Assembly (NCBI RefSeq): GCF_027921765.1
Contig: NZ_BSEJ01000002.1
Span: forward strand, 124,001-188,000
DNA from: Microbacterium barkeri
GTDB lineage: Bacteria; Actinomycetota; Actinomycetes; Actinomycetales; Microbacteriaceae
DNA: 64,000 nucleotides
Reading direction: 5' to 3'
Shown here: in pieces, positions 8,935 through 17,465 of the stretch
Layout: every line of letters begins with the position of its first letter
Numbering within the stretch: position 1 is the first letter of the stretch
Made by a program: the position numbers and the translations under genes
Notes under the pieces: model-generated
The model's input: only the letters and a program-made list of their open reading frames with translations
What the model was told of the DNA's origin: nothing
Database searches by the model: none

Positions 8935-9846
8935 ATGGCCAGCCCCGGTTTCAACAATCCCGTCTTCTCCCCCGATCCGCGCGCGGTTCAGAGCTACCCC
9001 GGTGGCCCGCAGGCCGCGCAGTACGGAACGCCCACCACCCCGCCGCCCGCCGGCGTCCAGGCCGGGCAGTTCGCCCACATGGGCGTCGACGCCGCGGCGA
9101 ACGCCCAGATGGAGGGCATGCTCGCCGCGCCGCCGGCCGGCGCACGCGAGACCGGCCGCATGACGGTCGAGGACACGATCTGGAAGACCGTGGGCCTGTT
9201 CGCGGTCATGCTCGTGCTCGCGACGGTCGGCTACTTCTGGACCTTCGCGCCGGCGATCGCGACCAACAACCTCGCCAACGCGTCGATGATGCCGTGGATC
9301 ATCGGCATGATCGGCGGCGGCATCCTGGGCCTGGTGAACGCGTTCAAGAAGACGCCGAGCGTTCCGCTGATCTTCGCCTACGCGGCGTTCGAGGGGCTCT
9401 TCGTCGGCGGCATCTCCGCCTACTTCGAGCTCATCTGGCCCGGCATCATCATGCAGGCCACGCTGGCGACCGTCTCGGTCATCGGCGTGACGCTCGCTCT
9501 CTTCGCCAGCGGCAAGATCCGCGCCTCGGCCCGTGCGACCAAGATCTTCATGATCGCGATGATCGGGTACCTCGTCTTCTCGCTCCTCAACCTCGTGCTC
9601 TCGTTCACCGGGATCGTGGACGGCTGGGGTCTCCGGTCGGGATGGCTCGGTGTCGCGATCGGCGTGCTCGTCGTCATCATGGCGGCGTACTCGCTCGTGC
9701 TCGACTTCGACATGGTGCAGCAGGGCGTCCGCAACGGCGCCCCGCGCAAGTTCGGCTGGCAGGCCGCCTTCGGCATCATGGTCACGGTCGTCTGGCTGTA
9801 CGTCGAGATCCTGCGCATCATCGCCATCCTCCGCGGCAGCGAGTAA
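8935..9846 (+). CDS. Bax inhibitor-1/YccA family membrane protein
   Basis: The protein has 303 residues. A hydrophilic ~80-residue N-terminal tail precedes seven hydrophobic segments. The tail begins MASPGFNNPVFSPD and contains MTVEDTIWKT just before TM1. The Bax inhibitor-1 pattern is clear from AYAAFEGLFVGGISAYFE and LDFDMVQQGVRNGAPRK. The conserved acidic pair seen in bacterial BsYetJ-type calcium channels may correspond to the LDFD segment; that is inference. The start was chosen for the ggag site 10 nt upstream. A terminator hairpin follows the stop codon. Confidence 0.88.
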   Translation: MASPGFNNPVFSPDPRAVQSYPGGPQAAQYGTPTTPPPAGVQAGQFAHMGVDAAANAQMEGMLAAPPAGARETGRMTVEDTIWKTVGLFAVMLVLATVGYFWTFAPAIATNNLANASMMPWIIGMIGGGILGLVNAFKKTPSVPLIFAYAAFEGLFVGGISAYFELIWPGIIMQATLATVSVIGVTLALFASGKIRASARATKIFMIAMIGYLVFSLLNLVLSFTGIVDGWGLRSGWLGVAIGVLVVIMAAYSLVLDFDMVQQGVRNGAPRKFGWQAAFGIMVTVVWLYVEILRIIAILRGSE

Positions 9847-9861
9847 GAAGCCGCGACGATC

Positions 9862-9892
9862 GAAGGCCGTCCCGCTCCGCGGGGCGGCCTTC
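9862..9892 (+). terminator. terminator hairpin after the Bax inhibitor-1 gene
   Basis: GAAGGCCG (9862-9869) pairs with CGGCCTTC (9885-9892), extended by a partly paired TCCCG/CGGGG, and is followed by a pyrimidine-rich gtcgtctctcc tract. It begins 16 nt after the stop codon. Confidence 0.75.
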
Positions 9893-9982
9893 GTCGTCTC
9901 TCCCGGCGTCTCCAGAGGAAGCCGGAGCCCCGTCATCCCGGTGCCATAGCGACCGCATAGCCGCGCGCTCGAGCATCGGGCC

Positions 9983-10897
9983 ATGAGCGAACGACGGATC
10001 CTCTCACGCAGAGCCTTTCTCATCGGCGGGGCGACGGCTGTCGCCGGCGCCGGCACGGCCGCCTGGTGGGCGGCCGACCGATTCCTCATCCCGCATGTCG
10101 AGGTCGCGAGCGTCGCGGCGGCCGAGGAGGCGTCCGGCACCGCGGTCTCCGAGACGGCTTCGACCTCGAGTGCGAGCACCGTCTCGATCGAGACCGTCAC
10201 GACGGGCACGGGCGCCGACACCCTCACCTTCTTCGTCGCGCACGTGACGCTGGGCGACCCGACCGACCTCCGCACGGCGTTCGCGCACGACCAGTTCGGC
10301 GAGAACGTGACGCAGCTCGTGTCGGAGATGGCCGAGGCGCACGGCGCCCGGTTCGCCGTCAACGGCGACTACTACGGCTTCCGCGACACGGGCATCCAGG
10401 TGCGCAACGGGGTCGCCTACCGCGATGCGGGGGCGCGCGAGGGCCTCGCCCTCTACGCCGACGGGCGCGCCGAGATCTACGACGAGACCGCGACCACGGC
10501 GCAGGCCCTCGTCGACGCAGGCGTCTGGACGACGCTCTCCTTCGGCCCGGCGCTCGTGCGCGACGGCGCCGTCGTCGAAGGCGTCGACGAGGTGGAGGTC
10601 GACACGAACTTCGGCAACCACTCGATCCAGGGCGAGCAGCCGCGCACCGCGATCGGCGTGATCGATGCGACGCACCTCGTCTTCGTCGTCGTCGACGGAC
10701 GCGAGGAGAGGTACAGCCGCGGCGCGACCCTGCCCGAGCTCGCCGAGATCATGCAGGGCCTCGGCGTGCAGACCGCCTACAACCTCGATGGCGGCGGCTC
10801 GAGCGAGATGTGGTTCGATGGCGAGGTCGTCAACCGGCCCTCCAACGGCGGCGAGCGGGCGACGAGCGACATCCTCTACATCGGCGGCGCGGCGTGA
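9983..10897 (+). CDS. exported phosphodiester glycosidase (NAGPA domain) family protein
   Basis: The protein has 304 residues. The N-terminus MSERRILSRRAFLIGGATAV looks like a twin-arginine or signal-anchor sequence, so it is probably exported. The NAGPA-type domain is recognised from AVNGDYYGFRDTG, LSFGPALVRDG, GEQPRTAIGVIDATHLVFV and YNLDGGGSSEMWFDG. The family includes the human uncovering enzyme and bacterial exopolysaccharide proteins that cleave sugar phosphodiesters. Its stop overlaps the next gene's GTG start (GTGA), which implies translational coupling to the glycosyltransferase. The likely substrate is a sugar-phosphate diester on a surface polymer, by inference. Confidence 0.85.
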   Translation: MSERRILSRRAFLIGGATAVAGAGTAAWWAADRFLIPHVEVASVAAAEEASGTAVSETASTSSASTVSIETVTTGTGADTLTFFVAHVTLGDPTDLRTAFAHDQFGENVTQLVSEMAEAHGARFAVNGDYYGFRDTGIQVRNGVAYRDAGAREGLALYADGRAEIYDETATTAQALVDAGVWTTLSFGPALVRDGAVVEGVDEVEVDTNFGNHSIQGEQPRTAIGVIDATHLVFVVVDGREERYSRGATLPELAEIMQGLGVQTAYNLDGGGSSEMWFDGEVVNRPSNGGERATSDILYIGGAA

Positions 10898-11964
10898 CCG
10901 TCGTCGCGATCCCCGCCTACGAGCCGGACCACCGGCTCGTCGACCTCGCCACGGCCCTGCATGAGCGCGATCCCTCGCTCGACATCGTCGTCGTGGACGA
11001 CGGCAGCGGCGTGGCGTCGGCGCCCGTCTTCGCCTCGCTCGAGGCCGCAGGCGTCGAGGTGCTGAGCCACGGCGCGAACCGCGGCAAGGGGGCCGCGCTG
11101 CGCACGCTCTTCCGGCACGCACGCACGGCGCACCCCGATGCTCCCGTCGTCACCGCGGACGCGGACGGGCAGCATGCCCCCGACGACATCGTGCGGGTCG
11201 CGCGTGAGGTGGAGGGGAGCCCTGACGCGATCGTGCTCGGGGTGCGCGACTTCCGGGGCGACGACGTGCCGCTGCGCAGCCGTTTCGGCAACGCGGTGTC
11301 TGCGCGGATGTTCGCGGTCGCCACGGGCGTCCGGGTCGTCGACACGCAGACGGGGCTGCGGGGGCTGCCTGCTGCCGCGCTCCCGTGGGCGTCGCGCCTG
11401 CCGGGCGACCGCTTCGAGTACGAGGCGATCATGCTCCTCCGCTCGGCGCGGGCCGGCTTCCGGATCCTGCAGACGCCCATCCGGACGGTCTACCTCGACG
11501 AGAACCGCAGCTCGCATTTCCGCCCGCTGCGCGACTCGCTGCGCGTCGTGGCTCCGCTGGCTGCGTTCCTCGCGTCGTCGGTGCTCGCGGCAGCGGTCGA
11601 CGCGCTCCTGCTCTGGCTGCTCCTCCTCGCGAGCGGATGGCTGCAGGGATCGATCGCGGGCGCCCGCCTCGTGAGCGCGAGCCTGAACTTCGCCGTGAAC
11701 CGCATCTGGGTCTTCGGACGCCGTCGACAGCGCGCGCCCCTGCGCGTCGAGCTCGCGCGCTACGCCGCCCTCGCAGCGGTCGTGCTCGTCGCGAACGTGA
11801 CCCTCATGACCATCCTCGACGCGCTCGGCGTGGGCCTCGTCATCGCCAAGGTCGTCACCGAGGCCGCGCTCTGGCTGGCCGGGTTCCTGGTGCAGCGCGC
11901 GTGGGTGTTCGCGCACGCGCGCGCAGCCGACCGAGCGCCGGTGAAACCCCTGGTCCTCGCTTGA
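10894..11964 (+). CDS. glycosyltransferase family 2 fused to a GtrA-like membrane domain
   Basis: The protein has 356 residues and starts at a GTG overlapping the previous stop. Residues 1-~215 are a GT-A glycosyltransferase with IVVVDDGSG, the metal site TADADGQHAPDD, and RFGNAVSARMF with DTQTGLRG, a pattern of dolichyl/undecaprenyl-phosphate sugar transferases. From about residue 220 four hydrophobic helices follow, containing SASLNFAVNRIWVFG, the GtrA signature. GtrA proteins are thought to flip or handle lipid-linked sugars, so the fusion may make and translocate an undecaprenyl-phosphate sugar. That role is inferred. The next gene follows after about 60 nt on the same strand. Confidence 0.88.
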   Translation: MTVVAIPAYEPDHRLVDLATALHERDPSLDIVVVDDGSGVASAPVFASLEAAGVEVLSHGANRGKGAALRTLFRHARTAHPDAPVVTADADGQHAPDDIVRVAREVEGSPDAIVLGVRDFRGDDVPLRSRFGNAVSARMFAVATGVRVVDTQTGLRGLPAAALPWASRLPGDRFEYEAIMLLRSARAGFRILQTPIRTVYLDENRSSHFRPLRDSLRVVAPLAAFLASSVLAAAVDALLLWLLLLASGWLQGSIAGARLVSASLNFAVNRIWVFGRRRQRAPLRVELARYAALAAVVLVANVTLMTILDALGVGLVIAKVVTEAALWLAGFLVQRAWVFAHARAADRAPVKPLVLA

Positions 11965-12025
11965 TTGGGGCATAGGAGGCCCATAGACAGCGCCGCTTCA
12001 CTGAAGTGAACGAAAGGTGAACGAC

Positions 12026-12616
12026 ATGCCCGATCTCACGATGCTCGCCGTCGACCTGGCCGCCATCACGCTGCTCACGGTCGCCGTCTACTTCCACCGC
12101 CACCGGCGGCGCGATCTCGTCGTCGCATTCTTCGGCGTCAACATCGGCGTCTTCGCGGTCTCGAATGTGCTCGCTTCGGCCGAGGTGGCCGTCGGCCTGG
12201 GGCTGGGTCTGTTCGGCGTCCTGTCGATCATCCGCCTCCGCTCGAGCGAGATCTCTCAGCGCGAGGTCGCCTACTACTTCGCGGCGCTCGCCATCGGGCT
12301 GCTGACGGGTCTCGCGCCGACGTTCGACGTGCTCCCGACCGTGCTCGTCGCGGTCGTCGTGCTCGCACTCGCCGTCGTCGACCATCCCGCTCTGTTCGCC
12401 TCCTACCGGCACCGCACGGTCGAGCTCGACGAGGCCATCGGCGACGACGACCAGCTGCGGTGCGCCCTCGAGGAGCGGCTCGGGGGCGAGGTGCGGGCGT
12501 TCTCCGTCCAGCACATCGACTTCGTCAACGACACCACGCTCGTGGACGTGCGCTATCGCGTGCGCCCGGCCGCGGCCATCCGCATCTCCGCCGTCCGCGA
12601 GGAGGTGGCCGCGTGA
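12026..12616 (+). CDS. DUF4956 domain-containing membrane protein
   Basis: The protein has about 196 residues. The N-terminal half has four hydrophobic segments with the conserved stretches ATITLL-like start, FFGVNIGVFAVSN and FGVLSIIRLRSSEISQREVA. The C-terminal ~70 residues are soluble. I prefer the ATG at 12026 because an aaaggtga site lies 6 nt upstream; a GTG at 12017 would add three residues. In many bacteria DUF4956 genes lie beside VTC-domain polyphosphate polymerases, as here, where its stop overlaps the VTC start codon (GTGA). Its molecular function is not known. Confidence 0.85.
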   Translation: MPDLTMLAVDLAAITLLTVAVYFHRHRRRDLVVAFFGVNIGVFAVSNVLASAEVAVGLGLGLFGVLSIIRLRSSEISQREVAYYFAALAIGLLTGLAPTFDVLPTVLVAVVVLALAVVDHPALFASYRHRTVELDEAIGDDDQLRCALEERLGGEVRAFSVQHIDFVNDTTLVDVRYRVRPAAAIRISAVREEVAA

Positions 12617-13380
12617 GCCTCTCGGAGCGGTTCGCGGGCCGCTTCACCCCGCTGTCCCTCGACGAGCTCGTCGAGGAGGCCGAGCTGCTCACCCGCGTCG
12701 ACCGCAAGTACCTCATGACGGCCGACGACGCCGTCCGGATCCTCGATCAGGTCGATCGACGCACCCGGGTCCTGGAGATCGACGGCGACCGCGCGTCGCA
12801 GTACGGCACGATGTACTTCGACACCCCCGATCTCCTGAGCTACCGCCTCGCCGCGCTCGGCCGACGGCGCCGCTTCAAGCTGCGTGCGCGGCACTACGTC
12901 GACACCGACGCGGCCTTCCTCGAGATGAAGACGCGTGGCAGCCGCGGCACGACTGTGAAGGAGCGGATCGCGCACCCCGCCGACGCGGTCGACCGCCTCA
13001 CCGAGGAGGGCCGCGGCTACGCCGCCGAGGCCGTCGCGTCGCTCGGTCTCGACGCCGGCATCGCCGACGCGCTCACGCCGACGCTGCACACGGCCTATCG
13101 GCGCACGACGCTGCTCCTGCCCGAGGGCGCCCGCGCGACGATCGACACCGAGCTCGCGTGGGCCGATGCCTGGGGCGGACGGATGCACCGCCCCGACCTC
13201 GTGATCGTCGAGACGAAGTCCGCCGCTCGCGCGTCGTCACTCGACCGGCTGCTCTGGCGCGGAGGTGTCCGCCCGGTCGGCATCAGCAAGTTCGCCACGG
13301 GCCTTGCCGCCCTGCACCCCGATCTGCCCTCCAACAAGTGGAGCCGCGTGCTCCGCACCCACTTCGCACCCGCCGCCTGA
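12613..13380 (+). CDS. VTC-domain polyphosphate polymerase-like protein
   Basis: The protein has 255 residues and starts at a GTG. Basic and acidic strands characteristic of the triphosphate-tunnel (VTC4/CYTH-like) fold are visible: RVDRKYLM, GTMYFDTPD, RRFKLRARHY, AFLEMKTRG, TVKERIAHP, TAYRRTTLLLP, ATIDTEL and DLVIVETKS. In yeast VTC4 this tunnel polymerises ATP gamma-phosphate into polyphosphate and the DUF4956 partner is membrane-bound. Whether this protein makes polyphosphate or handles another phosphate polymer is not determinable. It sits in a five-gene operon with sugar-transfer genes, overlapping DUF4956 by 4 nt and 16 nt ahead of the lipoprotein gene. Confidence 0.85.
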   Translation: MSLSERFAGRFTPLSLDELVEEAELLTRVDRKYLMTADDAVRILDQVDRRTRVLEIDGDRASQYGTMYFDTPDLLSYRLAALGRRRRFKLRARHYVDTDAAFLEMKTRGSRGTTVKERIAHPADAVDRLTEEGRGYAAEAVASLGLDAGIADALTPTLHTAYRRTTLLLPEGARATIDTELAWADAWGGRMHRPDLVIVETKSAARASSLDRLLWRGGVRPVGISKFATGLAALHPDLPSNKWSRVLRTHFAPAA

Positions 13381-13396
13381 CCCGACAGGAGCCCTC

Positions 13397-14971
13397 ATGA
13401 ACACCGAACCCCGCCGCTCCGCCCGCACCGCGCGTGTGGGCCTCGGCCTCGCCTTCGCCCTCGCCGTCGCGGCCGTCACCGGCTGCTCCGCCATCGCGAG
13501 CGCGGCCACCGACACCGCAGCCGGCTCCACGTCGAGCTCCTCATCCGCTTCGTCGTCCACGGCGAGCTCGGCCTCGACCGGCGAGATCGCGAGCGTCACC
13601 GCCGTGAGCGACGCCAACGCCGACCAGACCGTCGTGAACGACGACGAGTGGTCAGCCGGCGACGCCGTCGACATCGCCCTGTCGGGAACCGAAGCCACGA
13701 CGGATGCCCCGGGCGTGACGGTCGCGGACGGCACGGTGACCATCTCGGAGGCCGGCGTGTACCGTCTGTCGGGCGACTACACGGGATCGATCGTCGTGGC
13801 CGCGCCCGACGACGCGCAGGTCGTGCTCATCCTCGACGGTGCGACGATCGCGGCAGCCGATGCCCCGGCCATCCAGGTGACGACTGCCGACGACGTCGCG
13901 CTCTTCCTCGCCGAGGGCTCGACCAACGCCGTCGCGTCGACGGGCGCGTATTCCGCCGATGCCGACGCGAACGCCGCGATCTGGGCCGACGCGGATCTGA
14001 CGATCTCCGGCACAGGAGCGCTCACCGTCGAGAGGGAAGCCGAGGACGGCATCGCGAGCAAGGACGACCTCGTCATCCTCTCCGGTGAGATCACCGTGAC
14101 CGCCGCCGACGACGGGCTGAAGGGCAACGACTCGCTGACGGTCCGCGACGGCACGATCACCGTGGACGCCGGTGGCGACGGGCTCGCCTCCGATCAGGAT
14201 GCGGACGAGACCCAGGGCTACGTCGAGATCGAGGGCGGCACGCTCGACATCACCGCAGGCAGCGACGGGATCGACGGCTACACCGACGTCGTCATCACGG
14301 GCGGAGACATCGCGATCTCAGCCGAGGAGGGCATCGAGGCCGGCACGATCGCGATCGGCGGCGGCGCCATCGACATCACGGCGACCGACGACGGCATCAA
14401 CGGATCGGCGGGCTCGAGCTCCGACACGGCGTCGGGTGAGGAGATGCAGGGCGGCATGGGAGGAGGCGGCATGCAGGACTCCGGCGAGCTCGTGCTCATC
14501 GCGGGCGGCGAGGTCACGATCGACTCCGACGGCGACGGGCTCGACTCGAACGGCTCGATGGAGATCACGGGCGGCACGACGGTCGTCTACGGCCCGACGA
14601 GCTCGGGCAACGGCGCGCTCGACACGAACGGTTCGCTCACGATCTCGGGAGGCACGGTGCTCGCGCTCGACTCGGGCGGCATGAGCGGCTCCCCCGCGAC
14701 GGAATCGGCTCAGGCCTGGGTCGCGGCTTCCGCGTCGGGCGCTGCAGGGTCGACCATCGAGATCGTCGCGGAGGACGGCACGGTGCTGTTCTCGACGACC
14801 GCCGAGAAGGACTTCGGGGCCGTCGTGTTCTCGAGCGCCGACGTCGTATCGGGTGCGTCGTATGACATCTCGGTCGACGGCGCCTCCGTCGCGACCGCGA
14901 CGACCGGCCAGGCCCTCGCCGGCGGGATGGGCGGCGGAGGGATGGGCGGCCCGGGCGGCGAGCGCGGTTGA
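13397..14971 (+). CDS. carbohydrate-binding domain-containing lipoprotein
   Basis: The protein has 524 residues. A signal peptide ends in the lipobox VTGCSA (Cys near residue 30), followed by a Ser-rich linker. The body is a beta-rich, parallel beta-helix-like repeat domain. It has recurrent short repeats such as GTITVDAGGDGLASD, GGTLDITAGSDGIDGY and GGEVTIDSDGDGLDSNG, matching the DUF4353 carbohydrate-binding family often found beside CotH/VTC genes. The DGxD turns suggest calcium binding. The C-terminus is Gly/Met-rich (GGMGGGGMGG). Ribosome binding site acaggag lies 6 nt before the ATG. It closes the surface-polymer operon. Confidence 0.85.
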   Translation: MNTEPRRSARTARVGLGLAFALAVAAVTGCSAIASAATDTAAGSTSSSSSASSSTASSASTGEIASVTAVSDANADQTVVNDDEWSAGDAVDIALSGTEATTDAPGVTVADGTVTISEAGVYRLSGDYTGSIVVAAPDDAQVVLILDGATIAAADAPAIQVTTADDVALFLAEGSTNAVASTGAYSADADANAAIWADADLTISGTGALTVEREAEDGIASKDDLVILSGEITVTAADDGLKGNDSLTVRDGTITVDAGGDGLASDQDADETQGYVEIEGGTLDITAGSDGIDGYTDVVITGGDIAISAEEGIEAGTIAIGGGAIDITATDDGINGSAGSSSDTASGEEMQGGMGGGGMQDSGELVLIAGGEVTIDSDGDGLDSNGSMEITGGTTVVYGPTSSGNGALDTNGSLTISGGTVLALDSGGMSGSPATESAQAWVAASASGAAGSTIEIVAEDGTVLFSTTAEKDFGAVVFSSADVVSGASYDISVDGASVATATTGQALAGGMGGGGMGGPGGERG

Positions 14972-14995
14972 GCCGCCGCCCCGCACCAGGCCGTG

Positions 14996-15198
14996 CCCAC
15001 CGTCCCCGGAATCGGACCCCTGGGGCACACGTCGCCCACTGAGGCCGACACGCGCACACCAGCCCCAGCCATCCGAATCCCGGACACCGGAACGACGCGA
15101 CGTTCCCTCACCCACCGTCCCCGGAATCGGACCCGTGGGGCACACGTCGCCCACTGAGGCCGACACGCGCACACCAGCCCCAGCCATCCGAATCCCGG
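14996..15198. repeat. two tandem 88-bp imperfect inverted-repeat modules (family I)
   Basis: This covers the 322-bp gap between converging genes. Copies at 14996-15083 and 15111-15198 are 88 bp long and differ at a single base (15020 versus 15135); the period is 115 bp. Each has arms GGAATCGGACCCGTGGGGC and GCCCCAGCCATCCGAATCC that pair at about 14-15 of 19 positions around a ~35-nt centre. The first copy starts 25 bp after the lipoprotein stop codon. The same module recurs near 33.0 kb. The rest of the gap holds a terminator at 15254. Confidence 0.9.
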
Positions 15199-15253
15199 TA
15201 CGCCCGAAGGAGCGAGCCCGAACGGCACACCCGAACAGGATGCCCGGACATGC

Positions 15254-15286
15254 GGGAGCCGGGACGCGCGAGGCGTCCCGGCTCCC
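15254..15286 (-). terminator. terminator hairpin between the lipoprotein and FNT genes
   Basis: GGGAGCCGGGACGC (15254-15267) pairs perfectly with GCGTCCCGGCTCCC (15273-15286) around a 5-nt loop, 7 bp beyond the FNT stop codon. It can work in both directions. Confidence 0.75.
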
Positions 15287-15293
15287 GTCGGTC

Positions 15294-16175
15294 TCAGAGC
15301 TGGTCCGCGAGCTCGGCCGGCACCCGGGTCGGGGCGGCCGCGAAGCGCTTGCCGTTCGGCTTCACAAGCGCGACGCGCTTCGGGGCGGTCCGGCCGTGCG
15401 TGGCGTAGATCGTGAGACCCACGAACGAGAGGCCGCCCACGAGGTTGCCGACGACGGTGGGGATCTCGTTCCACACGAGGTAGTCCACGAGCGTGAAGTC
15501 GGCGCCGAGGAGCAGACCCGACGGGAACAGGAACATGTTCACGATCGAGTGCTCGAAGCCCATGTAGAAGAAGAGCATGATGGGCAGCCACATCGCGATG
15601 ACCTTGCTCGCGACGCTGTCCGACAACATCGCCGCGACGACGCCGGTCGACACCATCCAGTTGCAGAGGACGCCGCGCACGAAGAGCGTCAGCATGCCCG
15701 AGGCGCCGTACTCCGCGTAGCCGACCGTGCGGCCGTGGCCGATCTCGCCGATGGCCTGGCCGATCGCGTTCGGCTCGGCGGCGAAGCCGTAGGTGAACAC
15801 GATCGCCATGAGCACCGCGACCGTGAACGCGCCGAGGAAGTTGCCGAGGAAGACGAGCCCCCAGTTGCGCAGCACGCCGCCGCCCGAGACGCCAGGACGC
15901 TTGTCGAGCCAGGCCAGGGGCGCGAGCGTGAAGACGCCGGTGAGGAGGTCGAACCCGAGCAGATACAGCAGCACGAATCCCGCCGGGAAGAGCAGGGCAC
16001 CCAGAAGCGGCTGACCCGTGTTCGTCGACACGGTCACGGCGAACGCGGCGCCCAGGGCGAGGATGGCCCCGCCCATGAACGCGCGGATGATCGTGTCACG
16101 GGTGGACATGAGGATCTTCGACTCGCCGGCATCGATCATGCGCGTGACGAGGTCGGCGGGCTTCACGTAGGACAT
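15294..16175 (-). CDS. formate/nitrite transporter (FNT) family channel
   Basis: The protein has 293 residues and six hydrophobic helices. FNT signatures include SYVKPADLVTRMI at the start, MGGAILALGAAFAV, LLTGVFTLAPLAWL, NFLGAFTVAV, RGVLCNWMVSTG and FEHSIVNMFLFPSG. The conserved helix-3 and helix-5 breaks and the pore His (FEHS) are present. The family forms pentameric channels for formate, nitrite or related small anions; which one cannot be told. A basic C-terminal tail follows. The start at MSYVKPADL fits the family length; nearby genes give no substrate clue. Confidence 0.9.
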   Translation of the reverse strand: MSYVKPADLVTRMIDAGESKILMSTRDTIIRAFMGGAILALGAAFAVTVSTNTGQPLLGALLFPAGFVLLYLLGFDLLTGVFTLAPLAWLDKRPGVSGGGVLRNWGLVFLGNFLGAFTVAVLMAIVFTYGFAAEPNAIGQAIGEIGHGRTVGYAEYGASGMLTLFVRGVLCNWMVSTGVVAAMLSDSVASKVIAMWLPIMLFFYMGFEHSIVNMFLFPSGLLLGADFTLVDYLVWNEIPTVVGNLVGGLSFVGLTIYATHGRTAPKRVALVKPNGKRFAAAPTRVPAELADQL

Positions 16176-16344
16176 GGCGACTCCGTGGATCTCGAGGGGT
16201 GCCTCCAGGATGGCGGCCCGACGTTTCGCGGGACGCGTCGCGGTGTTACGGGCGATGTCCGTTCCGGTCACGACCGACGACACCGGTCTGTGACTCCGCG
16301 CGGATGCGTACGCTGGCGGAGGACCGACGACGAGGAGAGTGCGG

Positions 16345-16725
16345 ATGGACGGCGACGACCTGCAGCGCCACGCGGCCGAGCGCGCGGAGGAGCTTCCGGG
16401 CATGACGCTCGAGTACCCCTTCGGACCCGAATGGGAGGTCTTCAAGGTGCGCGGCAAGGTCTTCATGCTGCAGACCGTGCGCGGCGGAGAGGCGATGGTG
16501 AACCTCAAGGCGCGCCCCGAGGACGGGGAGGCGCTGCGCGCGACGTTCGCCGAGATCGCCCCCGGATATCACATGAACAAGCGGCACTGGATCACGGTCA
16601 CGCCCGGCCCGGGGCTCACACCCGAGCTCGTCGACGAGCTCGTGACCGAGTCCTATCTCCTCGTCGTGCAGGGGCTCCCGCGGCGCACTCGGCCCGTCGA
16701 CCCGGAGACGTTCGGGCGCGCCTGA
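16345..16725 (+). CDS. MmcQ/YjbR family DNA-binding-fold protein
   Basis: This small protein has 126 residues. Family motifs are LPGMTLEYPFGPEWEVFKVR, KVFMLQ, VNLKARPEDGEALR and the conserved C-terminal HMNKRHWITV. MmcQ/YjbR proteins share a CyaY-like fold and are proposed to bind DNA; no precise role is established. A gaggaga site lies 7 nt before the ATG at 16345, which I prefer over a GTG six bases upstream. It is followed by 122 nt before clpP. Confidence 0.85.
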   Translation: MDGDDLQRHAAERAEELPGMTLEYPFGPEWEVFKVRGKVFMLQTVRGGEAMVNLKARPEDGEALRATFAEIAPGYHMNKRHWITVTPGPGLTPELVDELVTESYLLVVQGLPRRTRPVDPETFGRA

Positions 16726-16750
16726 GCACCGGGCGCGTCCTCGCGGCGCG

Positions 16751-16830
16751 GCCATCCGCTCTCGATCGGCGCGGCCATCCGCTCGGGGCAGATCCGCCCT
16801 GAGCCGATTCCCGCCCGGCGAGCGGATGGC
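16751..16830. promoter_or_regulatory. inverted/direct 11-mer repeats in the clpP upstream region
   Basis: GCCATCCGCTC occurs at 16751-16761 and 16774-16784, and in inverted form (GAGCGGATGGC) at 16820-16830. The inner pair could make an 11-bp stem around 35 nt that ends 17 bp before the clpP ATG. It may act as an operator or leader hairpin. The same 11-mer is found elsewhere in the window, so it may not be specific to this gene. Confidence 0.5.
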
Positions 16831-16847
16831 GCGCGCACGCTGGGTGC

Positions 16848-17465
16848 ATGGCAGACGAACCGAAGATCCCGCAGTTCACGGCGGAGGCCCGCCGTGAGCT
16901 CTACCACCGCCGCGTGCTCGTGCTCGACGGCGTGCTCGACGACGACAACGGCATGCTCCTCACGACGCAGATGCTCGCGCTCGCCGCCGAGGATCCGCAG
17001 GGCGAGATCGCGCTGTGGATCCACTCCCCCGGCGGCTCCGTGCCGTCGATGCTCGCGATCCGCGACGTGATGCGGCTCGTCCCGTGCGACGTCTCGACGC
17101 TCGCGATCGGCCTGGCCTGCAGCGCGGGGCAGTTCCTGCTCTCGGCGGGGACGCCCGGCAAGCGCCGCGCCCTCCCCCACGCCCGGATCCTGCTGCATCA
17201 GGGCTCCTCGGGCATCGGAGGCACGGCCGTCGACGTCGAGCTGCAGGCCGACGACCTCCGCCGGCTGCGCGACACGGTGCTCGGCCTCATCAGCGAGGAC
17301 ACCGGCCAGCCGCTCGCGCGCGTCTTCGAGGACTCGCTGCACGACAACTGGTTCACGGCGGAGGAGGCCAGGGAGTACGGCTTCATCGACGCGATCGTGA
17401 GCGGATTCCACGAGGTCATGCCCGAGCGGCGCGCCCGCATCGGGCTCGGAGCGGAGGCGGCATGA
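16848..17465 (+). CDS. ATP-dependent Clp protease proteolytic subunit, catalytically intact
   Basis: This 205-residue ClpP homologue retains the catalytic triad: Ser92 in LACSAGQFLL, His117 in RILLHQG and Asp166 in LHDNWFT. The substrate-binding SPGG strand (WIHSPGGSVPS) is also present. ClpP forms a 14-mer barrel that degrades proteins fed by ClpX or ClpC. The sequence departs from housekeeping ClpP (usual GQAASMGA is LACSAGQ here), suggesting an accessory paralogue like Streptomyces ClpP3/4. Its stop overlaps the start of the next, catalytically dead homologue (ATGA), so the two are probably made in equal amounts and assemble together. Confidence 0.9.
   Translation: MADEPKIPQFTAEARRELYHRRVLVLDGVLDDDNGMLLTTQMLALAAEDPQGEIALWIHSPGGSVPSMLAIRDVMRLVPCDVSTLAIGLACSAGQFLLSAGTPGKRRALPHARILLHQGSSGIGGTAVDVELQADDLRRLRDTVLGLISEDTGQPLARVFEDSLHDNWFTAEEAREYGFIDAIVSGFHEVMPERRARIGLGAEAA

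Noticed and set aside
14993..15200. Repetitive peptide-coding frames through the repeat arrays
   Set aside because: The frames stay open only because the repeats are GC-rich. They give short recurring peptides with no start signals, and the conserved feature is the inverted-repeat DNA.
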